From assembly GCF_900103345.1 (NCBI RefSeq), contig NZ_LT629702.1:6301501-6365500 (forward strand): a stretch of DNA of 64,000 nt, read 5' to 3'. The stretch comes from Pseudomonas azotoformans. GTDB taxonomy: Bacteria; Pseudomonadota; Gammaproteobacteria; Pseudomonadales; Pseudomonadaceae. The translations under genes were made by a program, and so were the position numbers. Below the pieces are notes generated by a model. It saw only the letters and a list, made by a program, of their open reading frames with translations. It was not told the origin of the DNA and made no database searches. Positions 45,086 to 53,400 of this stretch are shown one piece after another (positions within the stretch are counted from its first letter, which is position 1; the number at the start of each line of letters is the position of its first letter).

Positions 45086-46417
45086 ATGAGCACTAATACG
45101 TTGGAGGCTGGCGTGCGCCCGGCCGCTGAAATCGATGCCGAAAAAGCCCTGGTCAGCAAGGTCGCCTGGCGCCTGATGCCGCTGATTATGGTGTGCTACC
45201 TGTTCGCGTTTTTTGACCGGATCAACATCAGCTTTGCCAAGTTCCAGCTGCAAGCGGACCTGAGCCTGAGCGACACCGCCTATGGCCTGGGTGCCGGATT
45301 GTTCGTGGTGGGATATGTGATCTTTGAAGTGCCGAGCAACATGATGCTGTACAAGGTCGGCGCCCGGCGCTGGATTGCACGGATCATGATGTCGTGGGGC
45401 CTGGCGACGGCGGCCATGGTATTTGTCACGGCCGAATGGCAGTTCTACGGGCTGCGTTTCATCATCGGCGCGATGGAGGCGGGGTTCGCGCCGGGCGTGC
45501 TGTATTACCTGACGTTGTGGTTCCCGCAGCACTTTCGCGGGCGCATTACGTCGATGCTGTTCCTGGCCTCGGCGTTTGCCGGCCTGGTAGGCGCTCCGTT
45601 TTCTGGGCTGGTGCTGGAACACCTCGACGGGGTGTTGCAAATGCGCGGCTGGCACTGGTTGTTCCTGCTCGGCGGCTTGCCCTGTATCGGCCTGGGGTTC
45701 CTGGTGTTGACGTTGCTCAAGGATCGCATTGAAGACGCCCATTGGCTGACGCCGGCTGAGAAGGCGTTGTTGTCGAGCCGTATCGCCAAGCATGAGCCGA
45801 ACCAACACGGTGGGTCGCTGCTGTCGGCGATCCGCATCCCTGGGTTCCTGATGCTCGGTTTTATCTACTTCCTAATCCAGGTGGCGTCCTACGGCCTCAA
45901 CTTCTGGGCGCCGCAACTGATCCGCAGCGCCGGCACCCAGAGCCCGGTGATGATCGGCCTGCTCACGGCGATTCCCTACGTGTGCGGCGCCATCAGCATG
46001 GTGGTGGTCGGACGGCTGTCGGATGCCACTGGTGAGCGGCGCAAGTTTGTCTGCGGCCTGGTGGTGCTGGGAGCGATAGGCTTCTTCAGTGCCGGGATTT
46101 TCGCCGACCACACCACCTTCCTGATCATTGCCCTGGGCATGTTGGGCGCCGGCATCATCGCCTCGATCCCGACCTTCTGGACCCTGCCGCCCAAGCTGCT
46201 GGCCGGCGCCGGTGCCGGCGCGGCGGGGGGCATTGCGGTGATCAACACCCTCGGGCAGTTCGGTGGCATTGTCAGCCCGGTGATGGTGGGGCGGATCAAG
46301 GACCTCACCGGCAGTACCACCCCGGCGCTTTACGTGATCGGTGTGTGTGCGCTGTTGGCGGCGGCGCTGTTGCTGTGGGGACTGCCGCAGAAGTTGCGCA
46401 CCCTCGATAAAGGTTGA
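45086..46417 (+). CDS. MFS anion:cation symporter (ACS family) for an organic acid
   Basis: The 443-residue protein has 12 membrane helices and the ACS start YLFAFFDRINISFAKFQLQ, with FVVGYVIFEVPSNMMLYKVG and RFIIGAMEAGFAPGVLYYLT. ACS members import tartrate, phthalate, glucarate or similar acids with protons. GAGAG precedes the ATG. It is the last gene of the LysR/CoA-transferase/lyase cluster and probably imports its substrate. Confidence 0.88.
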   Translation: MSTNTLEAGVRPAAEIDAEKALVSKVAWRLMPLIMVCYLFAFFDRINISFAKFQLQADLSLSDTAYGLGAGLFVVGYVIFEVPSNMMLYKVGARRWIARIMMSWGLATAAMVFVTAEWQFYGLRFIIGAMEAGFAPGVLYYLTLWFPQHFRGRITSMLFLASAFAGLVGAPFSGLVLEHLDGVLQMRGWHWLFLLGGLPCIGLGFLVLTLLKDRIEDAHWLTPAEKALLSSRIAKHEPNQHGGSLLSAIRIPGFLMLGFIYFLIQVASYGLNFWAPQLIRSAGTQSPVMIGLLTAIPYVCGAISMVVVGRLSDATGERRKFVCGLVVLGAIGFFSAGIFADHTTFLIIALGMLGAGIIASIPTFWTLPPKLLAGAGAGAAGGIAVINTLGQFGGIVSPVMVGRIKDLTGSTTPALYVIGVCALLAAALLLWGLPQKLRTLDKG

Positions 46418-46640
46418 TCGGCCCATTAAGGGCGAACACTGCAACGGTGGCAAGGCCGCTCACCACAGGGGACTTATCGCCTGTTCTGCCTATCGCAGTG
46501 TTTGGCAGCAAACCTGGCTGGTTCGGTGACGACCGTTCGTCGCACTGACAAGTTTTTTCTAAACCTTTAGGGCCCTGAAAATTCGAAATGAGGGCGGGGT
46601 GTATTCCCCGGCCCCTATTTTTGCCCAGGAGGAACCCATC

Positions 46641-47168
46641 ATGAGCCGCATGGCTATCCGGTTACGCACCGCCAGTTTCGCGATGCTGCTGGGCCTCGGC
46701 GCCAGCAATGCCTTCGCCCAATCGCCTGCTGAATTCATCGAGCAGGCTTCGGCCAAAGGCATGGCCGATATCGAAACCAGTCGCATGGCCCACGCCAAGA
46801 CCTCGTCCCAGGAAATCAAGGACTACACCATCGAGGTGATCAACGAGCGCACCCTGGCCAACCAGCACCTGGCGGCTATCGCCAAGAAGCTCGACCTGCC
46901 CGTGGCGCCGCGCGAGAAGATCGTCGATAAAGCCGAAACCCTGATGCCCGAACTCAAGGACGGCGACTCCTTCGATGCGGCCTACACCGCACAGCAGGTG
47001 AAGGAAAATGAAGACGCCATCGCCTTGTTCAAGCAGGAAGGCGCGGCATCGGATGTGCCGGAAATCAAAGCCCTGGTCGATGAGACGCTGCCCAAGCTGG
47101 AAGAGCGTCTGCAAAAGGCTCGTGCCTTGGCGTCGACCTATGGCAAAGGCCATCAAGGCGACGGTTGA
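46641..47168 (+). CDS. DUF4142-family periplasmic protein
   Basis: The 175-residue protein starts at ATG 46641 behind a strong AGGAGGAA. A signal peptide ends ASNAFAQSP. The rest is a four-helix, ferritin-like DUF4142 bundle (FIEQASAKGMADIETSRMAH, EIKDYTIEVINERTLANQHL). Members are often stress-related; the function is unknown. It ends at a strong bidirectional terminator. Confidence 0.85.
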   Translation: MSRMAIRLRTASFAMLLGLGASNAFAQSPAEFIEQASAKGMADIETSRMAHAKTSSQEIKDYTIEVINERTLANQHLAAIAKKLDLPVAPREKIVDKAETLMPELKDGDSFDAAYTAQQVKENEDAIALFKQEGAASDVPEIKALVDETLPKLEERLQKARALASTYGKGHQGDG

Positions 47169-47185
47169 ACCTGTCACTTGAATTG

Positions 47186-47226
47186 AAAAAAACGGCGGTT
47201 GGATCATCTCCAACCGCCGTTTTTTA
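47186..47226. terminator. Bidirectional Rho-independent terminator
   Basis: AACGGCGGTTGGA and TCCAACCGCCGTT form a long stem, preceded by A-run and followed by TTTTTT. It lies between convergent DUF4142 and ogt. Confidence 0.92.
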
Positions 47227-47235
47227 CAGACTTTG

Positions 47236-47736
47236 CTAGAACGCCATTTCCGCCTGGCCGCTGCCTTCCAGTGCGAGCAAGTATTGCTTGGCTTCCAACC
47301 CGCCGGCAAAGCCCGTCAAGCCGCCTGACGCACCAATGACCCGATGGCACGGCGCAATGATCGAAATCGGGTTGCGCCCGTTGGCCGCGCCCACTGCACG
47401 GACGGCCTTCGGGTTGCCGATCTGCTGGGCAATCTGGCTGTAGCTGCGGGTTTCGCCAAAGGGAATGGTGAGCAGCGCCTGCCAGACCTGCTTCTGAAAA
47501 TCGGTGCCGATAAATTCCAGCTCCAGGTCGAACTGGTTGCGGGTGCCGGCAAAGTACTCGTGCAACTGGCGTTCGGTTTCCAGCAACACCGGGCTGTCAT
47601 TGGCCTCGTGCAGCTCACCCAGGCGCACGCGGTTGGCGCGTTCTTCTTCCCAGAGGATGGCACTGAGCTTGCCAGCACGCGCCACGAGGGTGAGTACGCC
47701 GACGGGGGAGGGCATGAGCTTGTATTCGTAGGACAT
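47236..47736 (-). CDS. ogt: Methylated-DNA--protein-cysteine methyltransferase
   Basis: The 166-residue protein has the active-site PCHRVIGASGGLTGFAGGLE (Cys acceptor), the helix-turn-helix segment RSYSQIAQQIGNPKAVRAVG and NGRNPISIIAPCHRV. It lacks the Ada metal domain, so it is the Ogt type. It transfers methyl or larger alkyl groups from O6-guanine or O4-thymine to its own cysteine. Confidence 0.93.
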   Translation of the reverse strand: MSYEYKLMPSPVGVLTLVARAGKLSAILWEEERANRVRLGELHEANDSPVLLETERQLHEYFAGTRNQFDLELEFIGTDFQKQVWQALLTIPFGETRSYSQIAQQIGNPKAVRAVGAANGRNPISIIAPCHRVIGASGGLTGFAGGLEAKQYLLALEGSGQAEMAF

Positions 47737-47826
47737 GAGCGGGCTCCTGGGTGGGCGGGGTAGCGTTGAATCTAGAACACGCCGCCCAACGGGAAACTAC
47801 GTTTCTTGCGATTGAATTCGGTTTGT

Positions 47827-48237
47827 TCAGTGGTCCTGCTGCAACACTTTAAGCGCCGCTGAGGCCAGAAAGCCGGAGCGGCTTTTTTCTTCCGGGTGGT
47901 GCAGCACATATTCATCGATGCGGTTCAACAGATAACCGGGCAGCGTGATGTTGAGCTTCTGCGCCTTGCCCAGGTACTTGGTGACATCAATGTCCACCAC
48001 CGCCCAGGTGCAACCTGCATAGTGAGGGTTGGCGGCGTGCAAGGTGACCTTTTGCGCACTGGGAATCGGTGCACCGTCTTCCGCCAGGATTTCGAAATGT
48101 CCTTCAATGGCTTCGCGGGCCATGGCCATGGCGTCGTCCAAGTCATCGCCGGCGGAGTAGCAGCCGGGAATATCCGGGACTTCTACGCCCCAGGCGTGGT
48201 CGTCATCGCCGGTTGAAATTGCAATCGGGTAAAGCAT
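47827..48237 (-). CDS. hicB: HicB antitoxin
   Basis: The 136-residue antitoxin has an N-terminal HicB fold (WGVEVPDIPGCYSAGDDLDD, MAMAREAIEGHFEILAEDG) and a C-terminal ribbon-helix-helix DNA-binding part (KLNITLPGYLLNRIDEYV, RSGFLASAALKVL). It neutralises HicA and probably represses the operon. It follows hicA by 22 bases. Confidence 0.92.
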   Translation of the reverse strand: MLYPIAISTGDDDHAWGVEVPDIPGCYSAGDDLDDAMAMAREAIEGHFEILAEDGAPIPSAQKVTLHAANPHYAGCTWAVVDIDVTKYLGKAQKLNITLPGYLLNRIDEYVLHHPEEKSRSGFLASAALKVLQQDH

Positions 48238-48259
48238 GTCTGTTGTCCTCCAAGGACGG

Positions 48260-48442
48260 TTAACTCAGCAGAGCCTGTTTCAAAATGCTCTTGGCGGTCT
48301 TGTCCAACAGGTCCTTCTTTGGATGGGGAATCGTCACCAGTCCCGGTTTTGTCGGGTGCTTGAAGTGGTGATGGCTGCCTCTGATGCGTACCAGATACCA
48401 ACCGTCCGCAACGATGTGACCTATCAAATATCGGCTATCCAC
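48260..48442 (-). CDS. hicA: HicA mRNA interferase toxin
   Basis: The 60-residue toxin has the double-stranded-RNA-binding-like HicA fold with catalytic RIRGSHHHFKHPTKPG. It cleaves mRNA when HicB is lost. The start is a GTG at 48442 preceded by a full AAGGAGGT, at short spacing. Upstream, GTGGT-N7-ACCAC (48467-48483) could be the HicB operator. Confidence 0.9.
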   Translation of the reverse strand: MDSRYLIGHIVADGWYLVRIRGSHHHFKHPTKPGLVTIPHPKKDLLDKTAKSILKQALLS

Positions 48443-48610
48443 AACACCTCCTTGTGGTGTGTGATGGTGGTGACTATAACCACTGAATTGAAATTATCAA
48501 CACTCTACCTACCACTTGTCGATGACTGGCAATTCGGCAGGTGGTCAATGGAGTGTATGAGCGCGGCGGAATGGCGCTGCACAGAGGTATTGCGAGGTTT
48601 TGCAGCGGCG

Positions 48611-49504
48611 TTACCGGGCCGGTAGCGTCTGTGCAATGACGGCGAGAAACGCATCAACCAGGACACTTTTTGTTTCTGCACGGGTCAGCACCAACAACTG
48701 CGCACACGCATCTGCTTCCACCAACGGCCTGTACGTTACGCCTTTATTCATCAGGCTCTGCGTACACGCCGGCACCAGCGCCACGCCTTGCCCTGCGGCC
48801 ACCAGCGCAATGATCGAGGTGATCTGCCGCCCGGTCGGGCCGGGGCGTAGCGGCTGGCCGTGGTGGCGGTACAACTGTTCGATGGACTGGTTGAGCCCCG
48901 AGCCATAATCCGCTGGAAATAGAATCAACGGGTAGGCACTGAGTTGCGCCAGGCTGACCTCCGGTTGATTGGCCAGCGGGCTGTCGCTGGACACAGCGGC
49001 CACCAAGGGTTCTTCGCCCAGGGACAGCGCTTGCACCGCTTCGTCCTGCGGCAACAGGCGACTCAGCCCGATATCCAGCCGCCCATCCGCCACTTGCGCA
49101 CCCAGGCTGCCCGAGGCGCATTCCACCAGGGTCAATTGCACATCGGGAAAGCGTTGGGCAAACGCCTGGATCGCCTGGCTGAACAGGTCCGACAGTGCGA
49201 TCGAACTGACATAGCCCAACGCCAGTTGCCCGGCCGTACCTGCCGCGAGTTTGCCGGCGATCACCTGTGCCAATTCCACCTGCTCCAGTACGCCGCGTGC
49301 ATAGGGCAGGAATGAGCGGCCTTGTGCGGTGAGGGTGACCGTGCGGCTGGTGCGGTCGAACAGCTTGAAGCCCAGCTCGGTTTCCAGCGCCGAGATCTGT
49401 CGCGTCAGCGGCGGCTGCGCCAGGTGCAGGCGAATGGCGGCGCGGCCGAAGTGCAATTCTTCGGCGACGGTCAGAAAGTAACGCAGCTTGCGTAGGTCGA
49501 GCAT
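48611..49504 (-). CDS. LysR-family regulator (divergent to two MFS genes)
   Basis: The 297-residue protein starts at ATG 49504 with AAGGA upstream. The helix-turn-helix is MLDLRKLRYFLTVAEELHFG, RAAIRLHLAQPPLTRQISAL. The effector domain contains GQLALGYVSSIALSDLFSQA and ITSIIALVAAGQGVALVPAC. It is of the BenM/CatR-like group that senses small aromatic or carboxylic ligands. It is divergent from the MFS pair and probably controls it. Confidence 0.88.
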   Translation of the reverse strand: MLDLRKLRYFLTVAEELHFGRAAIRLHLAQPPLTRQISALETELGFKLFDRTSRTVTLTAQGRSFLPYARGVLEQVELAQVIAGKLAAGTAGQLALGYVSSIALSDLFSQAIQAFAQRFPDVQLTLVECASGSLGAQVADGRLDIGLSRLLPQDEAVQALSLGEEPLVAAVSSDSPLANQPEVSLAQLSAYPLILFPADYGSGLNQSIEQLYRHHGQPLRPGPTGRQITSIIALVAAGQGVALVPACTQSLMNKGVTYRPLVEADACAQLLVLTRAETKSVLVDAFLAVIAQTLPAR

Positions 49505-49599
49505 CCTGGTCCTTGGGTATCGATCGGTCCGAAATCGGTATTGGTTCAAGACCTGCCGGCCATTCTATAAAGACCTCACAAAATAAAACGAGAGGTTTC

Positions 49600-50763
49600 A
49601 TGAAACCGCGCCTGCATTGTGCCCGTCTTGCCCTGTTCCTGTGTGGCTGCGCGGCGTTCCTCAACCTGTATGCCACCCAGAGCATTCTCCAGACCTTTGC
49701 CGCGCAGTTTCACATCAGTGCCAAGGCGGCGGGGTGGAGCATCACCGTGACGACGTTGGCGGTGGCGATCACTGCGCCGTTTGTCAGCCGCCTGACCGGG
49801 CGCTTCGAGCCACGTACGGTGATCAGCGCGGCGGCCTTGTTGCTGGCGCTGCCGGCGCTGATGACTGCCTGGGCCGACAGCTTTGCCGAAGTGTTGGTGT
49901 GGCGGTGTGTGGCGGGAATGTTGATCCCGGTGGTGTTCGCCACCAGCGTGGCGTATATCGGCGACCGCTGGCGTGGCGGCACGGTGACGGAAGTCACCAG
50001 CCTGTATGTGGCAGGGACCGTGCTGGGTGGGTTTGCCGGGCGTTTCGTCACCGGCGTCGTGACTGAATATGTCGGCTGGCGCGAAGCCTTTGAATGGCTG
50101 GCGGTGCTGAGCCTGATGGTGGGTGGGTTTATCCAGTTTCTGTTGCCGATGAGTCGGGTGCGATCAGAGCAGGTTCAACCCTCGTTCTCGGCGGTTTTTG
50201 GCAAGCCCTTGCTGGCTGCCTACGCCGTAGGATTTTGCGTGCTGTTCTCCCAGGTTGCCGCGTTTACCTACGCAGGGTTGTACCTCGGATTACCGCCGTT
50301 CAACCTGGGGCCCGCGGCGTTGGGAACGCTGTATATGGTGTTTTTGCTGGCGCTGATCGTGATCCCCATCGCCGGGCGCCTCAGCAAGTCCCGGCCTCAT
50401 GCCGAACTGCTGAGTGTGGCTGCACTGCTGGGTATCAGCGGCTCGGTGCTGACGCTGGTGCCTTCCTTGTGGTGCATCGTGGTGGGCCTGGCCCTTAGTT
50501 CTACCGGCGTATTCCTCGCGCAGTCGGCGGCCAACGCGTTCACCACCGCTACGGCCCGCGACAACAAAACGGGTGCTGTGGGCGTTTATCTCACGTGTTA
50601 CTACCTGGGCGGCAGTTGCGGCGCCATTGTCCCGGCATTGATCTGGGAACGCTGGGGTTGGGCCGGGTGTGTGGCGCTGATTATTACCTTCCAGGTGTTG
50701 ACCTTGCTGATCGCCCTGACCGGCTGGAAGCCCGCCAAACCTCAACTGATCCCGACGCCATGA
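49600..50763 (+). CDS. MFS transporter (AraJ/YnfM-like exporter)
   Basis: The 387-residue protein starts at ATG 49600 after GAGAGG. It has 12 helices with CAAFLNLYATQSILQTFAAQ, SRLTGRFEPRTVISAAALL and AGTVLGGFAGRFVTGVVTEY. This group is close to YnfM-like exporters. It overlaps the second MFS gene by ATGA. The cargo is unknown. Confidence 0.85.
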   Translation: MKPRLHCARLALFLCGCAAFLNLYATQSILQTFAAQFHISAKAAGWSITVTTLAVAITAPFVSRLTGRFEPRTVISAAALLLALPALMTAWADSFAEVLVWRCVAGMLIPVVFATSVAYIGDRWRGGTVTEVTSLYVAGTVLGGFAGRFVTGVVTEYVGWREAFEWLAVLSLMVGGFIQFLLPMSRVRSEQVQPSFSAVFGKPLLAAYAVGFCVLFSQVAAFTYAGLYLGLPPFNLGPAALGTLYMVFLLALIVIPIAGRLSKSRPHAELLSVAALLGISGSVLTLVPSLWCIVVGLALSSTGVFLAQSAANAFTTATARDNKTGAVGVYLTCYYLGGSCGAIVPALIWERWGWAGCVALIITFQVLTLLIALTGWKPAKPQLIPTP

Positions 50764-51947
50764 ACACCATCGCAAACCGCCGTCGCACGCTGATCGCCGG
50801 CTGCAGCGCCCACGCCGTGCATGATGGCCTGACCGATGTCATCTACGTGCTGCTGCCGATCTGGCAAACACAGTTCGCCTTGTCCTACGCCCAGGTCGGG
50901 CTGTTGCGCGGTGCCTATTCCGGGATGATGGCGGTGTTCCAGCTCATGGCCAGCCGCGCCGCGAAACGCTGGGGCCGAGTGCCGATGCTGGTCGGCGGAA
51001 CCGCGCTCGCCGGCGCGGCTTACCTGTTGGTGGGCCAGGCCACCGGGCTGGTGATGCTGTTGCTGGCGCTGCTGCTCGGCGGTCTGGGGGCCAGTAGTCA
51101 ACACCCGCTGGCGTCTTCGATGATCAGCGATGCCTATGAAGAGGGTGGCGGAATCAAACAGGCGTTGTCCCAGTACAACTTCTGCGGCGACATCGGCAAA
51201 ACCGTGATCCCCGGCCTGGTGGGCCTGTTGCTCACGGTGATCAGTTGGCGCGCCAGTGCCACGTTGCTGGGGTTGCTGGGGTTGGCGGCGGCGGGGTTGC
51301 TGTGGTGGCTTATTCCTGCGCAAACATCCGAATCGTCCTCGACCAATAAAGCCAAATCCTTCACTGGAACAGGCTCCGTCACCGGCCTGCGTGCACTGAT
51401 CCTCACCGGCACCCTCGACAGTGCTGTGCGCATGGGCTTTCTCACCTTCCTGCCGTTTCTGCTGCAAGGCAAGGGGGCGGGCACCGCCGGTATTGGCCTG
51501 GCCCTGACCCTGCTGTTTATCGGCGGGGCGTTCGGCAAATTATTCTGCGGCTACCTGGGCGCACGCATCGGCATGCTGAAGACGGTGTGGTTGACGGAGG
51601 GCAGCACGGCGCTGCTGAGCGTGGCGGCGGTGTACCTGCCGCTGAGCGGGTTGCTGGTGATGCTGCCGATGCTGGGGCTGGTGCTCAATGGCACGTCTTC
51701 AGTGCTGTACGGCGCGGTGCCCGATCTGGCGCCAGCCGAGAAACGCGAACAGGCGTTCGCCGTGTTCTACACCGGCACGATTGGTGGCGGGGCGCTGGCG
51801 CCCGTGGTGTTCGGCGGGGTGGGGGATGCGCTGGGGGTGACGGTGGCGGTGATGCTGCTGGCCGGGGTGTTGGGGATGACGTTGCCGTTGGCGTGGGGGG
51901 TGCAGCGGGGGATTCACTCAAGCGATGCGGTGACCGCTGAAGTCTGA
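50760..51947 (+). CDS. MFS transporter (fosmidomycin-resistance-like, FSR family)
   Basis: The 395-residue protein begins after an ATGA overlap. AGCSAHAVHDGLTDVIYVLL near the start, QVGLLRGAYSGMMAVFQLMA and GASSQHPLASSMISDAYEE match the Fsr group, which exports fosmidomycin and other compounds. It is the second exporter in a LysR-controlled pair. Confidence 0.82.
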   Translation: MNTIANRRRTLIAGCSAHAVHDGLTDVIYVLLPIWQTQFALSYAQVGLLRGAYSGMMAVFQLMASRAAKRWGRVPMLVGGTALAGAAYLLVGQATGLVMLLLALLLGGLGASSQHPLASSMISDAYEEGGGIKQALSQYNFCGDIGKTVIPGLVGLLLTVISWRASATLLGLLGLAAAGLLWWLIPAQTSESSSTNKAKSFTGTGSVTGLRALILTGTLDSAVRMGFLTFLPFLLQGKGAGTAGIGLALTLLFIGGAFGKLFCGYLGARIGMLKTVWLTEGSTALLSVAAVYLPLSGLLVMLPMLGLVLNGTSSVLYGAVPDLAPAEKREQAFAVFYTGTIGGGALAPVVFGGVGDALGVTVAVMLLAGVLGMTLPLAWGVQRGIHSSDAVTAEV

Positions 51948-52042
51948 TCTTGCGAAGTTGCCTACACGCTCGTCGGAACGCGATGGGTTGTGCACCATGG
52001 GGAGGCTATTTATGGTTTCTCAGCCGCTACATCGGCACTTGA

Positions 52043-52122
52043 TGGCAACTGCACGCAAAGCATCCTGGAGTGTGCCGGTATCCCGAAAGCTACCCGGTTC
52101 ACTCGCCTGCGTGCAGTTGCCA
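52043..52122. other. Long hairpin of unknown nature (candidate structured RNA or decayed repeat)
   Basis: TGGCAACTGCACGCA (52043-52057) and TGCGTGCAGTTGCCA (52108-52122) are a perfect 15-bp stem. Inside, GAGTG/CACTC and CCGG/CCGG can pair further. An overlapping 46-codon frame (52012-52152) has GGGGAGG six bases before its ATG, but its sequence looks non-protein-like (MVSQPLHRHLMATARKAS). It lies just before a terminator. It could be an sRNA, a small-protein leader or a repeat element. I know of no match. Confidence 0.5.
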
Positions 52123-52150
52123 CCCTCCCGCATCATCAAATTCAACGCAT

Positions 52151-52182
52151 AAAAAAACCGGCCACCAAGGACCGGTTTTTTT
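52151..52182. terminator. Bidirectional terminator between the hairpin element and tRNA-Gly
   Basis: AAAAAAACCGG and CCGGTTTTTTT pair around a loop. U-runs stand on both strands, so it can stop the tRNA transcript and any transcript from the left. Confidence 0.88.
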
Positions 52183-52226
52183 GCATCCCTCGTCAAAAGC
52201 AACCTGACGCGGAACGAGAATCTGAG

Positions 52227-52300
52227 TGGAGCGGGTAGAGGGAATCGAACCCTCGTCGGAAGCTTGGGAAGCTACTGTTCTACCATTAAACTATACCCGC
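52227..52300 (-). tRNA. tRNA-Gly (anticodon CCC)
   Basis: On the minus strand: GCGGGTATAGTTTAATGGTA, anticodon arm with loop TTCCCAA, T-arm GAGGGTTCGATTCCCTC, acceptor CTACCCGCTCCA with encoded CCA. Cloverleaf and sequence match Gly-tRNA(CCC). The anticodon stem GTAGC/GCTTC has one mismatch. Confidence 0.93.
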
Positions 52301-52314
52301 TCAGAGCGGCTGAC

Positions 52315-52343
52315 TTTGTACCAGAAGTTCGCCGGGATTTGAA
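52315..52343 (-). promoter_or_regulatory. Probable promoter of tRNA-Gly
   Basis: On the minus strand, TTCAAA (52343-52338) and TACAAA (52320-52315) are 17 bases apart. The -10 ends 14 bases before the mature 5' end. Confidence 0.45.
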
Positions 52344-52403
52344 GTTTTTCTTCAAAAAAATGTGTGGGTTACAGATGTCTCGTACATCGACAAGTGAACC
52401 CTC

Positions 52404-52503
52404 TGTAGGAGCGAGCTTGCTCGCGAAAGACTCAAGAGCGCCGCGTTCTCTCAGGAGACGAGCGTTATCGTTGACGTTCTTCGCGGGCAAGCCCGCTCCT
52501 ACA
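52404..52503. mobile_element. REPIN, GGAGCGAGCTTGCTCGC family
   Basis: TGTAGGAGCGAGCTTGCTCG and the mirror GCGGGCAAGCCCGCTCCTACA. The two ends differ (GAGC versus GGGC), which marks a diverged element. It is close to the phaG 3' end. Confidence 0.85.
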
Positions 52504-52515
52504 AGGGGTCGTGTT

Positions 52516-53400
52516 TCAGAGTGCAAAGGCATGGTGTGCCTGGCCGGTTTGATAGCGCAATCGGCTGACCTGGCGCTCTGGTTTCAGGAAGCCCACCACC
52601 GCGTCTCGGCTGTCCCGGCAGGCTGCCTTGTGCTCCATGTCCAGGAAATGCCCCGTGGCCTGGATCGTGCTGAAGCTGCTCTTCGCCACATGCTGGCCAA
52701 ACAGCTTGGCATCCTGGGCGCTGGTGTACTCGTCCCATTCGCCATTCAAAAACAACACCGGAATGTCGATCTGCTTGGCCGCCTTGAGGTAGCACAGGCG
52801 GTCACTGTTGAGCACATGGCTGATGTGAAAGTGCATCTGCCCATACTCGTGTTCTGCCAGGCTGCTCACGTGCTTGTAGTTGAAGCGCTTGAACAGCGAC
52901 GGCAGGTGTTTGCCGATGGTGCTGTTGACCAGGTGGCCGACGCGGTCGCGGTCGAGGTTGCCGAGGTAGTCGACGCCGCGCTCCAGGTAGTCGCGCATGG
53001 GCGCATTGATCACTGGCGAGAACGAACTGATCACGGCTTTTTCCACGCGACGTGGCCGGTGGGCGAGGGCGACCAGGGTGGCGGCACCGCCCCAGGAAAA
53101 CGACAGCACATGTTCAGCGGCGAAGTGGTCGATGAGTTCCAGCAGGATCTGGCCTTCGACTTCCTTCGTCAGCATCTGCTCATGGCGGTTATGGATTTTG
53201 GAGCGGCCAGCGTAGGGCTGATCGTACAAAACCACATTGAACTGCGGGTACAGGCTTTTCACGGTTTGGGCGAAGGATGCCGTGGTGGCCATGGAGCCGT
53301 TGACCAGGATGATGGTCTTTGCAGCAACGTCCGCGCGATAGAACTCCGTGTAAACCCGATACTGACCCTGTATATCCAACACAGCGATTTCTGGCCTCAT
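52516..53400 (-). CDS. phaG: 3-hydroxyacyl-ACP:CoA transacylase / thioesterase PhaG
   Basis: The 294-residue alpha/beta hydrolase starts MRPEIAVLDIQGQYRVYTEF, as in P. putida PhaG. The nucleophile elbow FSWGGAATLVALAHRPR, WDEYTS (Asp) and GHFLDMEHK (His) complete the triad. It links fatty acid synthesis to medium-chain polyhydroxyalkanoate by moving the 3-hydroxyacyl chain from ACP. RhlA, its relative, makes HAA; the near identity to PhaG at both ends favours PhaG. AGGAG precedes ATG 53400; longer frames upstream are not supported. Confidence 0.9.
   Translation of the reverse strand: MRPEIAVLDIQGQYRVYTEFYRADVAAKTIILVNGSMATTASFAQTVKSLYPQFNVVLYDQPYAGRSKIHNRHEQMLTKEVEGQILLELIDHFAAEHVLSFSWGGAATLVALAHRPRRVEKAVISSFSPVINAPMRDYLERGVDYLGNLDRDRVGHLVNSTIGKHLPSLFKRFNYKHVSSLAEHEYGQMHFHISHVLNSDRLCYLKAAKQIDIPVLFLNGEWDEYTSAQDAKLFGQHVAKSSFSTIQATGHFLDMEHKAACRDSRDAVVGFLKPERQVSRLRYQTGQAHHAFAL

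Noticed and set aside
52043..52122. Integron attC site
   Set aside because: The ends do not contain the RYYYAAC and GTTRRRY core sites, and no integrase or cassette array is present.
52012..52152. 46-codon gene as a certain protein
   Set aside because: The ribosome site is good, but the frame covers a 15-bp hairpin and the peptide looks unlike a protein. It is kept only as a possibility under the hairpin entry.
52338..52356. Terminator upstream of tRNA-Gly
   Set aside because: TTTGAAG-TTTTT-CTTCAAA is a perfect dyad, but it overlaps the likely tRNA promoter and lacks a U-run after the stem on either strand.
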